This document shows, piece after piece, positions 1 through 9,345 of a DNA stretch of 55,236 nt. Where the stretch lies: the NCBI RefSeq assembly GCF_030689305.1, contig NZ_JAUYVM010000027.1, positions 1-55,236 on the forward strand, read 5' to 3'. The DNA comes from Vibrio penaeicida. Lineage in GTDB: Bacteria; Pseudomonadota; Gammaproteobacteria; Enterobacterales; Vibrionaceae. How positions within the stretch are numbered: the first letter of the stretch is position 1; each line of letters begins with the position of its first letter. A program made the position numbers and the translations under genes. The notes beneath the pieces were generated by a model. The model had not been told where the DNA came from. It did no database searches and saw only the letters and a program-made list of their open reading frames with translations.

Positions 1-512
1 GTCATAGTTCCACCTGTTGTGTACGAGGCGCATCTTAACACCTCTAATCAGGTGACCAAATTCACTATGCCACTACAACTGCTATTGCCTTCGGTATTTT
101 GACTTTAGCTGTAGTGAATATAGGTGAAGATGTCATTATCCGCCCAGAGGTCTTCCTTGCTATTCATTTTTTCCAAGCCTTTGCCGAAGTCATTGTCGGT
201 AGTTTGGTTGTCGCATTTATCTTGTCAGTTGCTCCAAGGCGGATAGAAGGGTTTTCTGTATCGCTATTTTCCGTTGCTATAGCATTAAGCGGTATTGTTG
301 GTGCAGTTTTTTCTACCTCTATCGCAATGGAAAAAGGGCAGGAATTAACTCAAGAAATTGTTCAAACTGTGTATGGAGACTATTTCCAGCTGCTCACGGT
401 TCTGGCAATTGTAATCGTAGGGATCGCGATGATTTGTTCAGTTGTTATTCGTAAGATGCTTGAAGCAGCTGACAGGGATGAGCATCTAGAAATAGTGGAG
501 GTAGAAAATTAG
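1..512 (+). pseudogene. 3' part of a peptide (POT)-type MFS transporter, frame broken
   Basis: From about position 48 to the stop at 512 the frame encodes a hydrophobic C-terminal half with four probable membrane segments. The stretch around 150-300 has the pattern of POT-family proton/oligopeptide symporters (QAFAE, then APRRIEGF and a following helix). The same frame has stops at 36-38 and 45-47. A different frame (positions 1-99) is open to the window edge and reads VIVPPVVYEA near its start. Coding therefore seems to jump frames at about 50-66, by a one-base indel, so the gene is either a pseudogene or carries a sequence error. An internal ATG start at 99 would fall in the middle of a membrane helix and is unlikely. 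The family call is moderate because only the C-terminus is visible. Confidence 0.5.
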
Positions 513-910
513 CGCCATTCGATACTTATTCTAAAACACGAACACACTGATAAAGGCGGAAATACAGCGTACAAGTTTCCATTCTGCTCATACAGATGGA
601 TGAGTGACATATCGTAGAATAAGAATTTAAATGACGCCACTCGCGCTAAATATGGGTGGCGTCTGGTTGCAATACTCTTTGTGTATAATCATATTTTTGT
701 GGATTAGCTATATCCTTCAAAAAGTGAACGTGTTGCTCACGTGTCTAAACATTACTATCGTTTCTGTGCAGGGAAAAACGCTTCGTAATGGGGAGTCTTT
801 TCCAAGCTCTTTGACGATTAAATGGCGCTGTAATTAAGTCCCAAGGGCGAGTTCACTTTCAAGCGTCATTATTGAGTTATAACTACTAGATCTTCAAATC
901 AATACTTTTC
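513..910. other. gene-free stretch between converging genes
   Basis: Apart from the decayed repeat copy described at 765-910, I see no convincing gene, RNA or terminator here. The short open frame at 631-837 has no ribosome binding site and overlaps the repeat relic. Confidence 0.5.
765..910. repeat. decayed copy of the 266-bp MITE-like element
   Basis: The segment shares a colinear series of words with the interior of the intact element at 11906-12171. Examples are CTTTGACGAT, TCCCAAGGGCGAGTT and ACTAGATCTTCAAATC, in the same order and similar spacing. The terminal inverted repeats are not recognisable: the left end is unreadable and the right end is replaced by the 3' end of the chemoreceptor gene. 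This looks like an old, truncated insertion. Confidence 0.6.
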
Positions 911-2587
911 CTAAATCTTAAACTGATCCAACTGCGAATTCATTAACCCAACTTTCTCATTTACTATGCTTGCTTCTTCAACACTTTCTTGACTTTGCCT
1001 AGATAAGGTCTGAGCAATATCTTTTACTTCTGTTGTATTCTGTGCTATTTCCTTGCTCACGGTGCTTTGCTCCTCACTAGCAGTCGCAATTTGCGCTGAC
1101 ATTTGCTGCACACGCTTCATAGAATCTGTAATTGAATCAAATTGAAGCTCAACTTCGTTGATGTATTCAACCGAAGTGATCGCTGTAGCACCCGTCGTCT
1201 TGATACTCTTCGTTGTGCTTTCAGTTATAGACTGAAGTTCCAAAATCATATCTCTGATTTCTGAAGCGGATTCGGTTGTCTTTTGGGATAAACTGCGCAC
1301 TTCATCAGCTACAACGGCGAATCCGCGCCCAAACTCTCCCGCTCTCGCTGCTTCAATCGCTGCATTCAGTGCGAGTAAATTCGTTTGTTCGGCAATGCCC
1401 TGTATAGTCTCAATTATTTGAGAAATATCGCTAGTATTTGCGTTTAGATTTTCAATATATTTTGCGGTTGAACGAATTTCATGGTTCAGTTGCTCTACGG
1501 CTTCTTTGGTCTTGTTGGTCAATTCCTGACCTTGACGAGTATTGGTAAAACAGCTTTCTACTTCACAGGCTGAAGCTTCAGAATCTCTGGCTATTTCAAC
1601 ACTAGCCGAAGACATTTCTTCAATAGCTGTAGCGACCATGTTTACCTGATCTAATTGTTTATCAATCTGTGATTGTGTTTCATGATTAGAAGACTCAGCC
1701 TTAGATGTACTTAAAGATAAATGGTGCGAAACCTCTGATAGATTATTCAGCATATCCTGCAACTTATTAACAAAGTTATTGAATGAACTGGCAACTTTTC
1801 CTATTTCATCGTTTGAAGATATATCGAGCCTTGCTGTTAAATCACCGTTCCCCTTACTGAGCCCCTCCAATTGAACACCAATTTCTTCTAAAGGCTTCAT
1901 GGTTCTCGATATAACTACATATACGATAGAGCTTGTTATAAGTGCAGCAATAGCGGTAACCATCGCTGTAGTAAAAATTAATGAGAAATATTTATCATCT
2001 AATATGGCTTTTTTCTTCTGAATTACACCGTCAATATCATCAATGTAAAAGCCTGTTGTAAGTGCGTAGCCTTGCTCAGGGATATAGCGACTGAATGTCA
2101 TTTTTGGGTAATACTTATCTTCCGTAGGCTTATAACCATCAAAAATGGTAAAACCATCACCAGATTTTGCACTTTGGACGATTTGCCGGACTATATATTG
2201 ATCCTTCGCATTTTTAAGATCCCACTGTGATTTACCCACATTTTTCGGATTAGAGCCATGAGCTATCACCACGCCTTGCATGTCGTGAATATAGAAGTAG
2301 CTATTAGGGTCTCCATCTACGAAGCGCAACTCTTGAACACGTGAGGCTAGTTCCTGTTTTAACTCTTCACCTTTCATGTTTGATAATGCGGGTTTTAGGG
2401 TGCTGTAAGCGGTGTCAATAACAGCCGTAAGCTTTTCCTGCTTTTCTGACATCATGGTTATCCGCAGATCTTCTATAAGCTTGTTTTGATAGACATTCAT
2501 CCTGTTTGTTAGTACGAGTAAGAGAATGACTCCCAAGAGGAAAATTGACACCAAGCTCACTACAAATATCTTATTTTTTAGTCCCAC
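911..2587 (-). CDS. methyl-accepting chemotaxis protein, single-Cache type
   Basis: Inner-membrane chemoreceptor of 558 aa. A first membrane helix (about 7-27) is followed by a periplasmic single Cache_2-like sensor (about 30-190; motifs FYIHDMQGVVIAHG and GFYIDDIDGV), a second helix (about 205-227), a HAMP linker and a long cytoplasmic coiled coil. The conserved signalling hairpin reads EQTNLLALNAAIEAARAGE. It would transmit small-molecule binding, typically organic acids in this sensor family, to CheA and CheW. There is no C-terminal CheR-binding pentapeptide. It stands alone, convergent with the broken transporter. The ligand cannot be told from sequence. Confidence 0.93.
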   Translation of the reverse strand: MGLKNKIFVVSLVSIFLLGVILLLVLTNRMNVYQNKLIEDLRITMMSEKQEKLTAVIDTAYSTLKPALSNMKGEELKQELASRVQELRFVDGDPNSYFYIHDMQGVVIAHGSNPKNVGKSQWDLKNAKDQYIVRQIVQSAKSGDGFTIFDGYKPTEDKYYPKMTFSRYIPEQGYALTTGFYIDDIDGVIQKKKAILDDKYFSLIFTTAMVTAIAALITSSIVYVVISRTMKPLEEIGVQLEGLSKGNGDLTARLDISSNDEIGKVASSFNNFVNKLQDMLNNLSEVSHHLSLSTSKAESSNHETQSQIDKQLDQVNMVATAIEEMSSASVEIARDSEASACEVESCFTNTRQGQELTNKTKEAVEQLNHEIRSTAKYIENLNANTSDISQIIETIQGIAEQTNLLALNAAIEAARAGEFGRGFAVVADEVRSLSQKTTESASEIRDMILELQSITESTTKSIKTTGATAITSVEYINEVELQFDSITDSMKRVQQMSAQIATASEEQSTVSKEIAQNTTEVKDIAQTLSRQSQESVEEASIVNEKVGLMNSQLDQFKI

Positions 2588-2786
2588 AATTTCCCCCAGC
2601 TTTTAACTTAATTACGCATACGTATACAAAGGTATCGGAATACCGATGAAACACTTGACGTTTCTACTAAAACTAAGACATAGGTACTTTTATATTTATA
2701 AACCTCTCAAATATTTTCAAAACTGAAACAAACCGACAAGGCAACTCGCTTTTAGGAACTTACATTTTGTTTTCGAGCTGAGGACT

Positions 2787-3692
2787 CTACCCTTCCATCG
2801 TGTTTTTCTTTCTGTAAGCCAAAGGGGTTAGCCCTTTTATTCTTCTGAACTGACGGCTGAAATTCGCTAAATTGGTGAAGCCAACCTGTTTACTAATGTC
2901 AGCAATACTGTCTTTCGATTCAATCAGTTTGATGCACGCCCGCTGCACGCGAATCCGGTTAACAAAATCGGTGAATCGATGTCCTGTCGACTTATGGAAA
3001 AATCGGGAAAAGTAAGACTCCGTCATGTCGATAAGATCGGCGACCTCTTTCACTTTTATCGTTTTTTTGTAGTTCAACATGACAAAATCAAGCACCAGAT
3101 TGATTTTGCTGTTCATCATCTCCGAGTCTTTTTTAAGCGTAGGCGGTAAAGTCGACAATATTCGCGTTTTTTGAACGTTTAAGAACGCCATGAATTTCAG
3201 AAAGTGAATCAGCTTTTCGACACCCTGAGAGCACCTGACGGCATTCATGTATTCCATGCTAACTTCCATCGGAACATCAATGAATTCGATCCCCATTTTA
3301 GCTTGCTCTATTAGTCGCAAAAACTGAGAAAGCTCTGGGAAAATTTGGGTTGCTCGTTGAATGAGTTCGGGTTCAAAAAGAATCACCATATCTCGCAGCT
3401 TGTGCGTTTCCCCCTCAGATAAATAACTTACCCAGTTATGAGGCAGCCAAGGGCCAACAAGCGTTAAGTGACCAGGGGAAAAAGGACCGACATGATTGCC
3501 TATCATGGCTTTTCCGGTGGTTTTAACAATTAGGTGCAACTCATATTGCTCATGAACATGCCATTTTATTCTATGATGAGGTACGCCGTGCTCGGTGTAG
3601 CCCACCGACTCTTTATCGAATTCGACAAACTCCCAAACAGGGCGTTCGCCGATACTTTCGTGGTTAAAGGGCTTAATTTCATACGTCGACAT
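2787..3692 (-). CDS. AraC-family regulator of the polyol operon
   Basis: 301-aa transcription factor. The N-terminal half (about 1-170) looks like a cupin-type sugar-binding and dimerisation domain (WHVHEQYELH, PGHLTLVGPWLPHNW). The last ~100 residues carry the two helix-turn-helix motifs of AraC proteins (IKVKEVADLIDMTESYFSRF, then IADISKQVGFTNLANFSRQF). Its start overlaps the end of xylB by 14 bp, so it is the last gene of the smo/mtl/xyl operon and is probably co-expressed with it. By position it likely activates this operon in response to a hexitol. Candidate tandem target repeats lie upstream of smoE at 11722-11750. Confidence 0.9.
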   Translation of the reverse strand: MSTYEIKPFNHESIGERPVWEFVEFDKESVGYTEHGVPHHRIKWHVHEQYELHLIVKTTGKAMIGNHVGPFSPGHLTLVGPWLPHNWVSYLSEGETHKLRDMVILFEPELIQRATQIFPELSQFLRLIEQAKMGIEFIDVPMEVSMEYMNAVRCSQGVEKLIHFLKFMAFLNVQKTRILSTLPPTLKKDSEMMNSKINLVLDFVMLNYKKTIKVKEVADLIDMTESYFSRFFHKSTGHRFTDFVNRIRVQRACIKLIESKDSIADISKQVGFTNLANFSRQFRRIKGLTPLAYRKKNTMEG

Positions 3693-5172
3693 ACGAAGCT
3701 CCTACTCTATTCGAACGTACGGATTCATACTCTTTATATAGCGTTCGAAATTCTTCATATTTTTTGTGATACACGTTGGCACAATTTGTATCAGGTATGA
3801 TTTCTTCAATCACCTTTGGCGAAGTGCAGACCGACTCGACTGAATCTCCGGTGTGGCAAATTTTAGCGAGCCTAGCCGCACCGAACGCAGGACCGCTTTC
3901 ACCACCCTCATATCGAATGATTTTTACGTTTAGGATATTGGCGACAATTTGTAACCATAAACGGCTTTTGGCTCCGCCTCCTATTGCACCAAGGTATTCC
4001 ACTTGCGTACCACTTTCTTTGATCGCGTTTTGGCAATCCAATAAGGAAAATGCCACACCTTCTAGAATGGCTTGCACCATATGATGCCCCTGCGTTGCCC
4101 AAGTCATATGATGAAAGCTTGCAGTGGCAAACGGGTTATTGTGAGGGGTTCTTTCCCCCATCAAGTAAGGAAGAAACAAAGTAGGCTGAGCTGGATCGTA
4201 GTGTGATTCAAGATCGTTGATCAGCTCACCAATATCTTGCCGCGTGAGGTCTGCAAACCATTTGAGAGGGCTCGCACCGTTGAGCATGCACGCCATTTGA
4301 AACCAGCGGTCTGGAATGGCATGAGCAAAAGAATGAACCAACGCATCCGGATACGGCTTGTAGGTGTCTGTCGTAACAAAATACTGCGCAGACGTACCCA
4401 GTGAGATAAACGCATCACCTTGATTGATCGCCCCAATTCCCAATGCGCCACAAGCAGCGTCTCCCCCTCCAGCACACACCATGACATCGGTGTTAAGTAC
4501 CGTAACGTCTGCTGCCTGCTGAGTTAGATTCCCCGTGGATTCTGTCCCTTCTTTCAATGCCACCATCAAGTCACGTGAAATGCCTGAAAGAATGAGTATT
4601 TCATCCGACCAACAACGGTTTGCTTCATCCAGCCACAAGGTTCCCGCTGCATCGCTCATGTCTGTAGCGAGCTTTCCCGTCAGCTTCAATCGCACATAGT
4701 CCTTGGGAAGCATTAAGTAACGAACAGATTTCAACACTTCGGGTTCGTTTTCTGCCATCCAACGCAGCTTAGGCGCAGTAAAACCCGACATGGCAGGCAC
4801 GCCAGCAATCATGCCAAGGTCTGGGTGCTCTTCATTCATGGCATCTGCGTCCAAGTGCGAGCGGCCATCGTTCCACAAAATCGCAGGGCGCACGGGCTTA
4901 AATGATTCATCAAGCATCACCGCACCATGCATCTGCCCAGATAGCCCAATGCATTTGATGTCATTAAATGGCGCAGGGTATTGGCTTCTTAGAGCTTGCA
5001 TGGTACGCAGCGTGGCTTCCCACCATAAGTCGGGCTCCTGCTCTGACCATAACGGATGAGGCGTTGACGCTGGGTAGGATTCGCTCGTTGAATCCACCAC
5101 TTGCCCGCTTCCATCCATCAACAAGCTTTTAACTGAAGATGTACCAATATCAATCCCTAAATAGTGCGCCAT
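3679..5172 (-). CDS. xylB: xylulokinase
   Basis: FGGY-family sugar kinase of 497 aa, the normal xylulokinase length. Visible family features are the N-terminal phosphate-binding GIDIGTSSVKSLLMDG, the substrate-loop motif GLSGQMHGAV near residue 80, WNDGRS, and the C-terminal GGGAKSRLWLQIVAN. It phosphorylates D-xylulose (or a related ketose formed from a pentitol or hexitol) with ATP in the cytoplasm. It sits between the SDR and the AraC regulator in the polyol operon, 71 bp after the SDR gene and overlapping araC by 14 bp. The presence of xylB next to mannitol and sorbitol dehydrogenases suggests that arabitol or xylitol is also used. The exact ketose is an inference. Confidence 0.93.
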   Translation of the reverse strand: MAHYLGIDIGTSSVKSLLMDGSGQVVDSTSESYPASTPHPLWSEQEPDLWWEATLRTMQALRSQYPAPFNDIKCIGLSGQMHGAVMLDESFKPVRPAILWNDGRSHLDADAMNEEHPDLGMIAGVPAMSGFTAPKLRWMAENEPEVLKSVRYLMLPKDYVRLKLTGKLATDMSDAAGTLWLDEANRCWSDEILILSGISRDLMVALKEGTESTGNLTQQAADVTVLNTDVMVCAGGGDAACGALGIGAINQGDAFISLGTSAQYFVTTDTYKPYPDALVHSFAHAIPDRWFQMACMLNGASPLKWFADLTRQDIGELINDLESHYDPAQPTLFLPYLMGERTPHNNPFATASFHHMTWATQGHHMVQAILEGVAFSLLDCQNAIKESGTQVEYLGAIGGGAKSRLWLQIVANILNVKIIRYEGGESGPAFGAARLAKICHTGDSVESVCTSPKVIEEIIPDTNCANVYHKKYEEFRTLYKEYESVRSNRVGASYVDV

Positions 5173-5243
5173 TATCCTTCCTTTTGTTTTTAGGTTTAGC
5201 GATCCCTGAAAGATGCTTAAACCTACAAGATGCTTAATTTGGG

Positions 5244-6053
5244 CTAATTCATCGCATTCCCACCGTCGACATTAAATGTCTGAGCAGTAATATAATTTGC
5301 CATCGGTGATGCCAAGAACAGCGCCATGCCTGCCATATCTGCTGGAACCCCCATTCTACCGAGTGGTACCTCTTCTCCAACCAACCGCTTCTTCTCACCA
5401 AGCGGGCGGTTTTCATATTTCGCAAATAGGCTGTCGACATGTTCCCACATCGGAGTATCAACCACCCCGGGTGATATGCCATTCACATTGATCCCCTGCT
5501 CTGCCATGGCTAAACCTGCGGATTGGGTATAACTGATAACCGCCGCTTTGGTGGCACAGTAATGAGCAACAAGAGGCTCACCTCGTCGACCCGCTTGTGA
5601 AGCCATGTTGATCACTTTGCCTCCTTGCCCTGCCGAGACCATTTCTTTTAAAACTGCCTGCATCACAAAGAACATGCCCTTTACGTTAACGCTGTATAAC
5701 TTATCGAATTGCTCTGGGCTTGAATCTAGAACAGGTCCCATATCGAAAATAGCCGCGTTATTGAACAATATATCTATACCGCCAAATTGCGCTTTTGTCT
5801 GAGAGACAGCTAACTCAATTTGATTAATGTCTGTCACATCTGTTGAACAGTACTGCACAGAGTTGGGATATTCTTGCATCAGTGCTTGTAACTCAGTTGA
5901 AGGGATTTCACCGAGATCCAATACCATGCACTTTGCCCCATTTGACGCATAGATTTCACAAACCGACAGCCCTATTCCGCCATTTGCACCGCTGAGTAAT
6001 GCCACTTTGCCTTGAAGGATGAGTTGATCATCTTGATACGCAGTAATGCTCAT
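5244..6053 (-). CDS. SDR polyol dehydrogenase (sorbitol dehydrogenase-like)
   Basis: Classical short-chain dehydrogenase of 269 aa. The Rossmann glycine motif is SGANGGIG (about 20-27), followed by NNAA in the core and the catalytic Ser and YxxxK pair in NMASQAGRRG and HYCATKAA. The C-terminus ends in FNVDGGNAMN as in SmoS-type sorbitol (L-iditol) dehydrogenases. It would oxidise a hexitol to a ketose with NAD+. Its ATG overlaps the stop of the mannitol dehydrogenase gene by 4 bp, so the two are translationally coupled. A trans-acting substrate such as galactitol or arabitol cannot be excluded. The operon context supports polyol use. Confidence 0.85.
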   Translation of the reverse strand: MSITAYQDDQLILQGKVALLSGANGGIGLSVCEIYASNGAKCMVLDLGEIPSTELQALMQEYPNSVQYCSTDVTDINQIELAVSQTKAQFGGIDILFNNAAIFDMGPVLDSSPEQFDKLYSVNVKGMFFVMQAVLKEMVSAGQGGKVINMASQAGRRGEPLVAHYCATKAAVISYTQSAGLAMAEQGINVNGISPGVVDTPMWEHVDSLFAKYENRPLGEKKRLVGEEVPLGRMGVPADMAGMALFLASPMANYITAQTFNVDGGNAMN

Positions 6054-7429
6054 TGTTGCTCCTCATACGCTTTGGACAGATCTTGGATCTTAGCTCGCAT
6101 TTGCTCGGAAAAATCTGGGTATTGCGCCGTTACCCCTTGCCAGACGTCTTCATTCTTCAAGAATAATGTTACGGGGTCACTATTTTCAAGCCATTGTTTT
6201 GCTTTGTTGAAGTGTGGATCTTTGTAGTTAAACGCTAATTTCCCATTGTGGAATCTTTCAAGAAAGCAGTACCAGTGAGCAATCAACTCAATCGCATATT
6301 TGGGCATGTGGTTTCTTTCCAAATTGAAGCGTACCGTGGGCAAGATGAATTGCGGAAACTTGCTTACGCTATCCATCGCGATTCGCTCAATTGAATCCGC
6401 TATGTGGCTGTTACCAAATCGTTCTACGATTTTTTGGCGATATTGCTCTAAATCCACTGGAGGGTTCGCAATGGTTGGGATGACCTCTGTTTGATGGTAT
6501 CCCTTCAGCCACTCAGCCAATTCATCATCAAACATGTTTTCGTCGAACGTTTGATACTCCCTAAGGGCACCGACATAAGAAAGCAAAAAGTGCCCACCAT
6601 TTAAAATACGAATTTTGGTTTCTTCAAACTCGTGCACTTGGTTGGAAAAAGTGACGCCTACTTTTTCTAATGACGGAAAACCCGCAGCAAATTTGTCTTC
6701 GATAACCCACTGCTCAAAATCCTCCCCCATAATTGGGCATTCGTCTTTTTCACCGACGACCATAGAAAGCTCTTGCGCTAAGTTAGTAGGTGGAACTGGG
6801 GTGATCCTATCCACCATGCAACATGGAAAGGTGACGTGCTTATTAACCCATTCCAATAATTCATTATCTTGTATTGCGGTAAGGTACTGCTTAAACGCAT
6901 TTTCCAACACAGTTCCGTTATCGCGTAAGTTGTCACACGTCAGCACCGTAATGGCGCCTGCATTCGATGTTGCTCGGATTTCTAATGCATGCTTCAAATA
7001 TCCGTATACCGTTTTCGGCTGATCTTGATGTGCAATATCCCAAGCCACTTCTGGGTCGTTTAGGTTTAAATCATTGGTATCGGTTAGGTAATAACCCCCT
7101 TCCGTGACCGTGATGGTCAATGCTTTGGTATCTTGATCGACAAATAAGCCGTTTATGGCACCGACGTTATCTGAAGCGTCAATCACACTTTCTAATGCTT
7201 CAATTTTTCGGATCTCTATATCGCCATACGCTGATATTTTCTTTAGATGATATCGACCATTTTGTTTTGCCAATGCCTCAATAAGCCCACGCGATTCTGC
7301 ACGTAAGTTTACCCCTGTGTAAAACCATCTCTCATTGGGTTCAACCAATCGATTGTAGCGGTCGATATAGTAAGTTTGGTGCCCTCGAAAAAACGATCCG
7401 ACACCAAAATGAATGATTCTATTTGGCAT
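6050..7429 (-). CDS. mtlK: mannitol 2-dehydrogenase (long-chain polyol dehydrogenase)
   Basis: 459-aa member of the polyol-specific long-chain dehydrogenase family. The N-terminal nucleotide-binding motif is HFGVGSFFRGHQ. The catalytic-lysine region follows about residue 270 (KIRILNGGHFLLSYVG), and the helical C-terminal domain contains KYAIELIAHWYCFLERF. It oxidises D-mannitol to D-fructose with NAD+, and possibly D-arabitol or sorbitol as well. It overlaps the 3' end of smoK by 11 bp and the SDR start by 4 bp, inside the tightly packed polyol operon. It is slightly shorter than the roughly 490 aa of many homologues but has both domains. The symbol is assigned by analogy with the Rhodobacter smo/mtl cluster. 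Confidence 0.88.
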   Translation of the reverse strand: MPNRIIHFGVGSFFRGHQTYYIDRYNRLVEPNERWFYTGVNLRAESRGLIEALAKQNGRYHLKKISAYGDIEIRKIEALESVIDASDNVGAINGLFVDQDTKALTITVTEGGYYLTDTNDLNLNDPEVAWDIAHQDQPKTVYGYLKHALEIRATSNAGAITVLTCDNLRDNGTVLENAFKQYLTAIQDNELLEWVNKHVTFPCCMVDRITPVPPTNLAQELSMVVGEKDECPIMGEDFEQWVIEDKFAAGFPSLEKVGVTFSNQVHEFEETKIRILNGGHFLLSYVGALREYQTFDENMFDDELAEWLKGYHQTEVIPTIANPPVDLEQYRQKIVERFGNSHIADSIERIAMDSVSKFPQFILPTVRFNLERNHMPKYAIELIAHWYCFLERFHNGKLAFNYKDPHFNKAKQWLENSDPVTLFLKNEDVWQGVTAQYPDFSEQMRAKIQDLSKAYEEQQ

Positions 7430-8528
7430 GCTCGCTCTCCTCGTAAATATTTAAGGCGAGATCATTACTATCGAATAAATACACTTGTTGTTTATCGAGA
7501 TACAACCCAACTTCTTGCCCCAAAGTTGGGCTATCTGCTGGTGTGTGTTTTGCCACGACCGTTTCGCCATTTTCAATGCGGACGTAACTTAACGTCTCTG
7601 AACCGAGTTGTTCAATGACTTCTACAACACCAGACATATCACCTTGCATTGGGTCGGTTAGCTTGACCGATTCAGGTCTAATTCCGAGAGTTTTTGCTTC
7701 TAGAACACCACCACTGTATTTATGAACAGGTAGCTGCATTTTCGCATTTTCGGTTAACTGAACGGTTAATTCTTGCGCTTCTGAGTGCACCGTCCCCAAG
7801 CCCAAAATGTTCATTTTTGGCGTGCCAATGAATGAAGCCACGAATAGATTTGCTGGTTGGTGATAGAGCTCTAACGGTGTTCCAATTTGAGCGACTTCTC
7901 CCTCTTTCATGATCACAACTTTGTCCGCTAAAGTCATGGCTTCAACCTGATCATGCGTTACGTAGATCATTGTGGTGCCTAACTCATGATGCAGTCTGGA
8001 AAGCTCTATTCGCATCTCTACACGCAAAGCGGCATCTAGGTTAGATAAAGGCTCGTCAAACAAAAAGACTTTAGGGTTACGAACAATCGCCCGACCAATG
8101 GCAACACGCTGCCTTTGTCCGCCTGACAGTGCTTTGGGTTTTCTTTCGAGCAAGGGTTCTAACTTAAGCGCTTTCGCTACTTTCAGAACTTTGGATTCAA
8201 TTTCATCTTTTGGCATATTCGCCAATTTCAAAGCAAACCCCATGTTTTCTTTCACCGACATGTGTGGGTAAAGCGCGTAACTTTGAAACACCATGGCAAG
8301 GTTTCTTTTGGAGGGATGCGTCTCTGTAATGAGTTCACCGTCCAAATGAATGCCGCCAGCAGAAGATTCTTCTAACCCTGCAATGGTGCGAAGTAGCGTA
8401 GATTTGCCACAGCCTGATGGACCAACGAATACAACAAACTCGCCTTTTTTGATCTCGAAGTTAATGTTTTTCAGCGCCAGCGCGTCGCCGTATTTTTTGT
8501 CTAGTTGGTTAACGGTTAAATAACTCAT
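7419..8528 (-). CDS. smoK: polyol ABC transporter ATPase
   Basis: ABC importer ATPase of the CUT1 (MalK/UgpC) class, 369 aa from the ATG at 8528. A longer reading starts at 8732 but would run deep into smoG. Walker A is GPSGCGKST, the signature LSGGQRQRVAIGRA and Walker B VFLFDEPLSNLDA. The C-terminal ~120 residues form the TOBE-type regulatory domain (TLGIRPESVKL). It powers uptake through SmoF and SmoG. The ATG overlaps the smoG stop by 4 bp. Substrate assignment (sorbitol or mannitol) comes from the neighbouring dehydrogenases. Confidence 0.92.
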   Translation of the reverse strand: MSYLTVNQLDKKYGDALALKNINFEIKKGEFVVFVGPSGCGKSTLLRTIAGLEESSAGGIHLDGELITETHPSKRNLAMVFQSYALYPHMSVKENMGFALKLANMPKDEIESKVLKVAKALKLEPLLERKPKALSGGQRQRVAIGRAIVRNPKVFLFDEPLSNLDAALRVEMRIELSRLHHELGTTMIYVTHDQVEAMTLADKVVIMKEGEVAQIGTPLELYHQPANLFVASFIGTPKMNILGLGTVHSEAQELTVQLTENAKMQLPVHKYSGGVLEAKTLGIRPESVKLTDPMQGDMSGVVEVIEQLGSETLSYVRIENGETVVAKHTPADSPTLGQEVGLYLDKQQVYLFDSNDLALNIYEESEHAK

Positions 8529-9337
8529 TTTACTGCTCCGAACGTCAATCCTTGTACGAGTTGTTTCTGACAGAACCAGCCGAGCACGACAATAGGTGCA
8601 CAAGCAAGCGTGGATGCTGCCGATAGTTTTGCCCAAAACAGTCCTTCTGGGCTGGAGTATGTGGAAATCATGGTGGCAAGAGTGCCTGCATCTGCCGAAG
8701 TTAAGTTGATGGCCCAAAAGGCTTCGTTCCAACTCAATACAATCGACAACAATGCGGTTGACGCAATGCCACCAAAAGAAAGCGGAAGCAGCACATGGCG
8801 AATCTCGCCTAACGTTGATGCACCATCAAGTCGAACGGCTTCCAAAATGTCTTTTGGAATGTCTTTGAAGTACGAAAACAGCATCCAAACAATGATGGGT
8901 AAGTTAATAAGTGCGTAAATGATGGTGAGCGCTAAACTGCTATCCAGCAGCCCTGCTTCCTTACACAATATGTAGATAGGCACCAGCACCCCAACAGCCG
9001 GTAGCATCTTGGTGGACAGCATCCAAAGCAACATGTCTTTAGTACGCTTTCCTGGGTAAAACGCCATTGAATACGCAGCAGGTACGGCAATAATTAACGC
9101 CAAAATAGTGGAACCAAAAGCGGTGATCACAGAGTTTTTAGCGAATTTTAAGTAATCACTTCGTTCCTGAACAATGCCGTAGTTTTCTACCGTAGGTTCA
9201 AAAATAAACGTAGGTGGAACGGCAATCGCTTGTTGTTCCGTTTTGAACGATGTAATTAGCATCATAATAATTGGGAAAAACACGATGAGTGCGATCACCC
9301 AGCTCAATATGGCTCTAAATCGATGTGTCTGATTCAT
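8525..9337 (-). CDS. smoG: polyol ABC transporter permease (second subunit)
   Basis: 270-aa inner-membrane permease of the MalG type with six predicted helices. The first helix is near residues 12-32. The EAA cytoplasmic loop that docks on the ATPase is DILEAVRLDGASTLGEIRHV, near residue 165. The protein forms the translocation channel with SmoF. It lies 8 bp downstream of smoF and overlaps smoK by 4 bp. The length and loop motif are standard for CUT1 importers. Confidence 0.91.
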   Translation of the reverse strand: MNQTHRFRAILSWVIALIVFFPIIMMLITSFKTEQQAIAVPPTFIFEPTVENYGIVQERSDYLKFAKNSVITAFGSTILALIIAVPAAYSMAFYPGKRTKDMLLWMLSTKMLPAVGVLVPIYILCKEAGLLDSSLALTIIYALINLPIIVWMLFSYFKDIPKDILEAVRLDGASTLGEIRHVLLPLSFGGIASTALLSIVLSWNEAFWAINLTSADAGTLATMISTYSSPEGLFWAKLSAASTLACAPIVVLGWFCQKQLVQGLTFGAVK

Positions 9338-9345
9338 AAAACCTC

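Noticed and set aside
631..837. 68-aa open frame near the left edge
   Set aside because: It lacks a ribosome binding site and overlaps the decayed repeat; composition is not protein-like.
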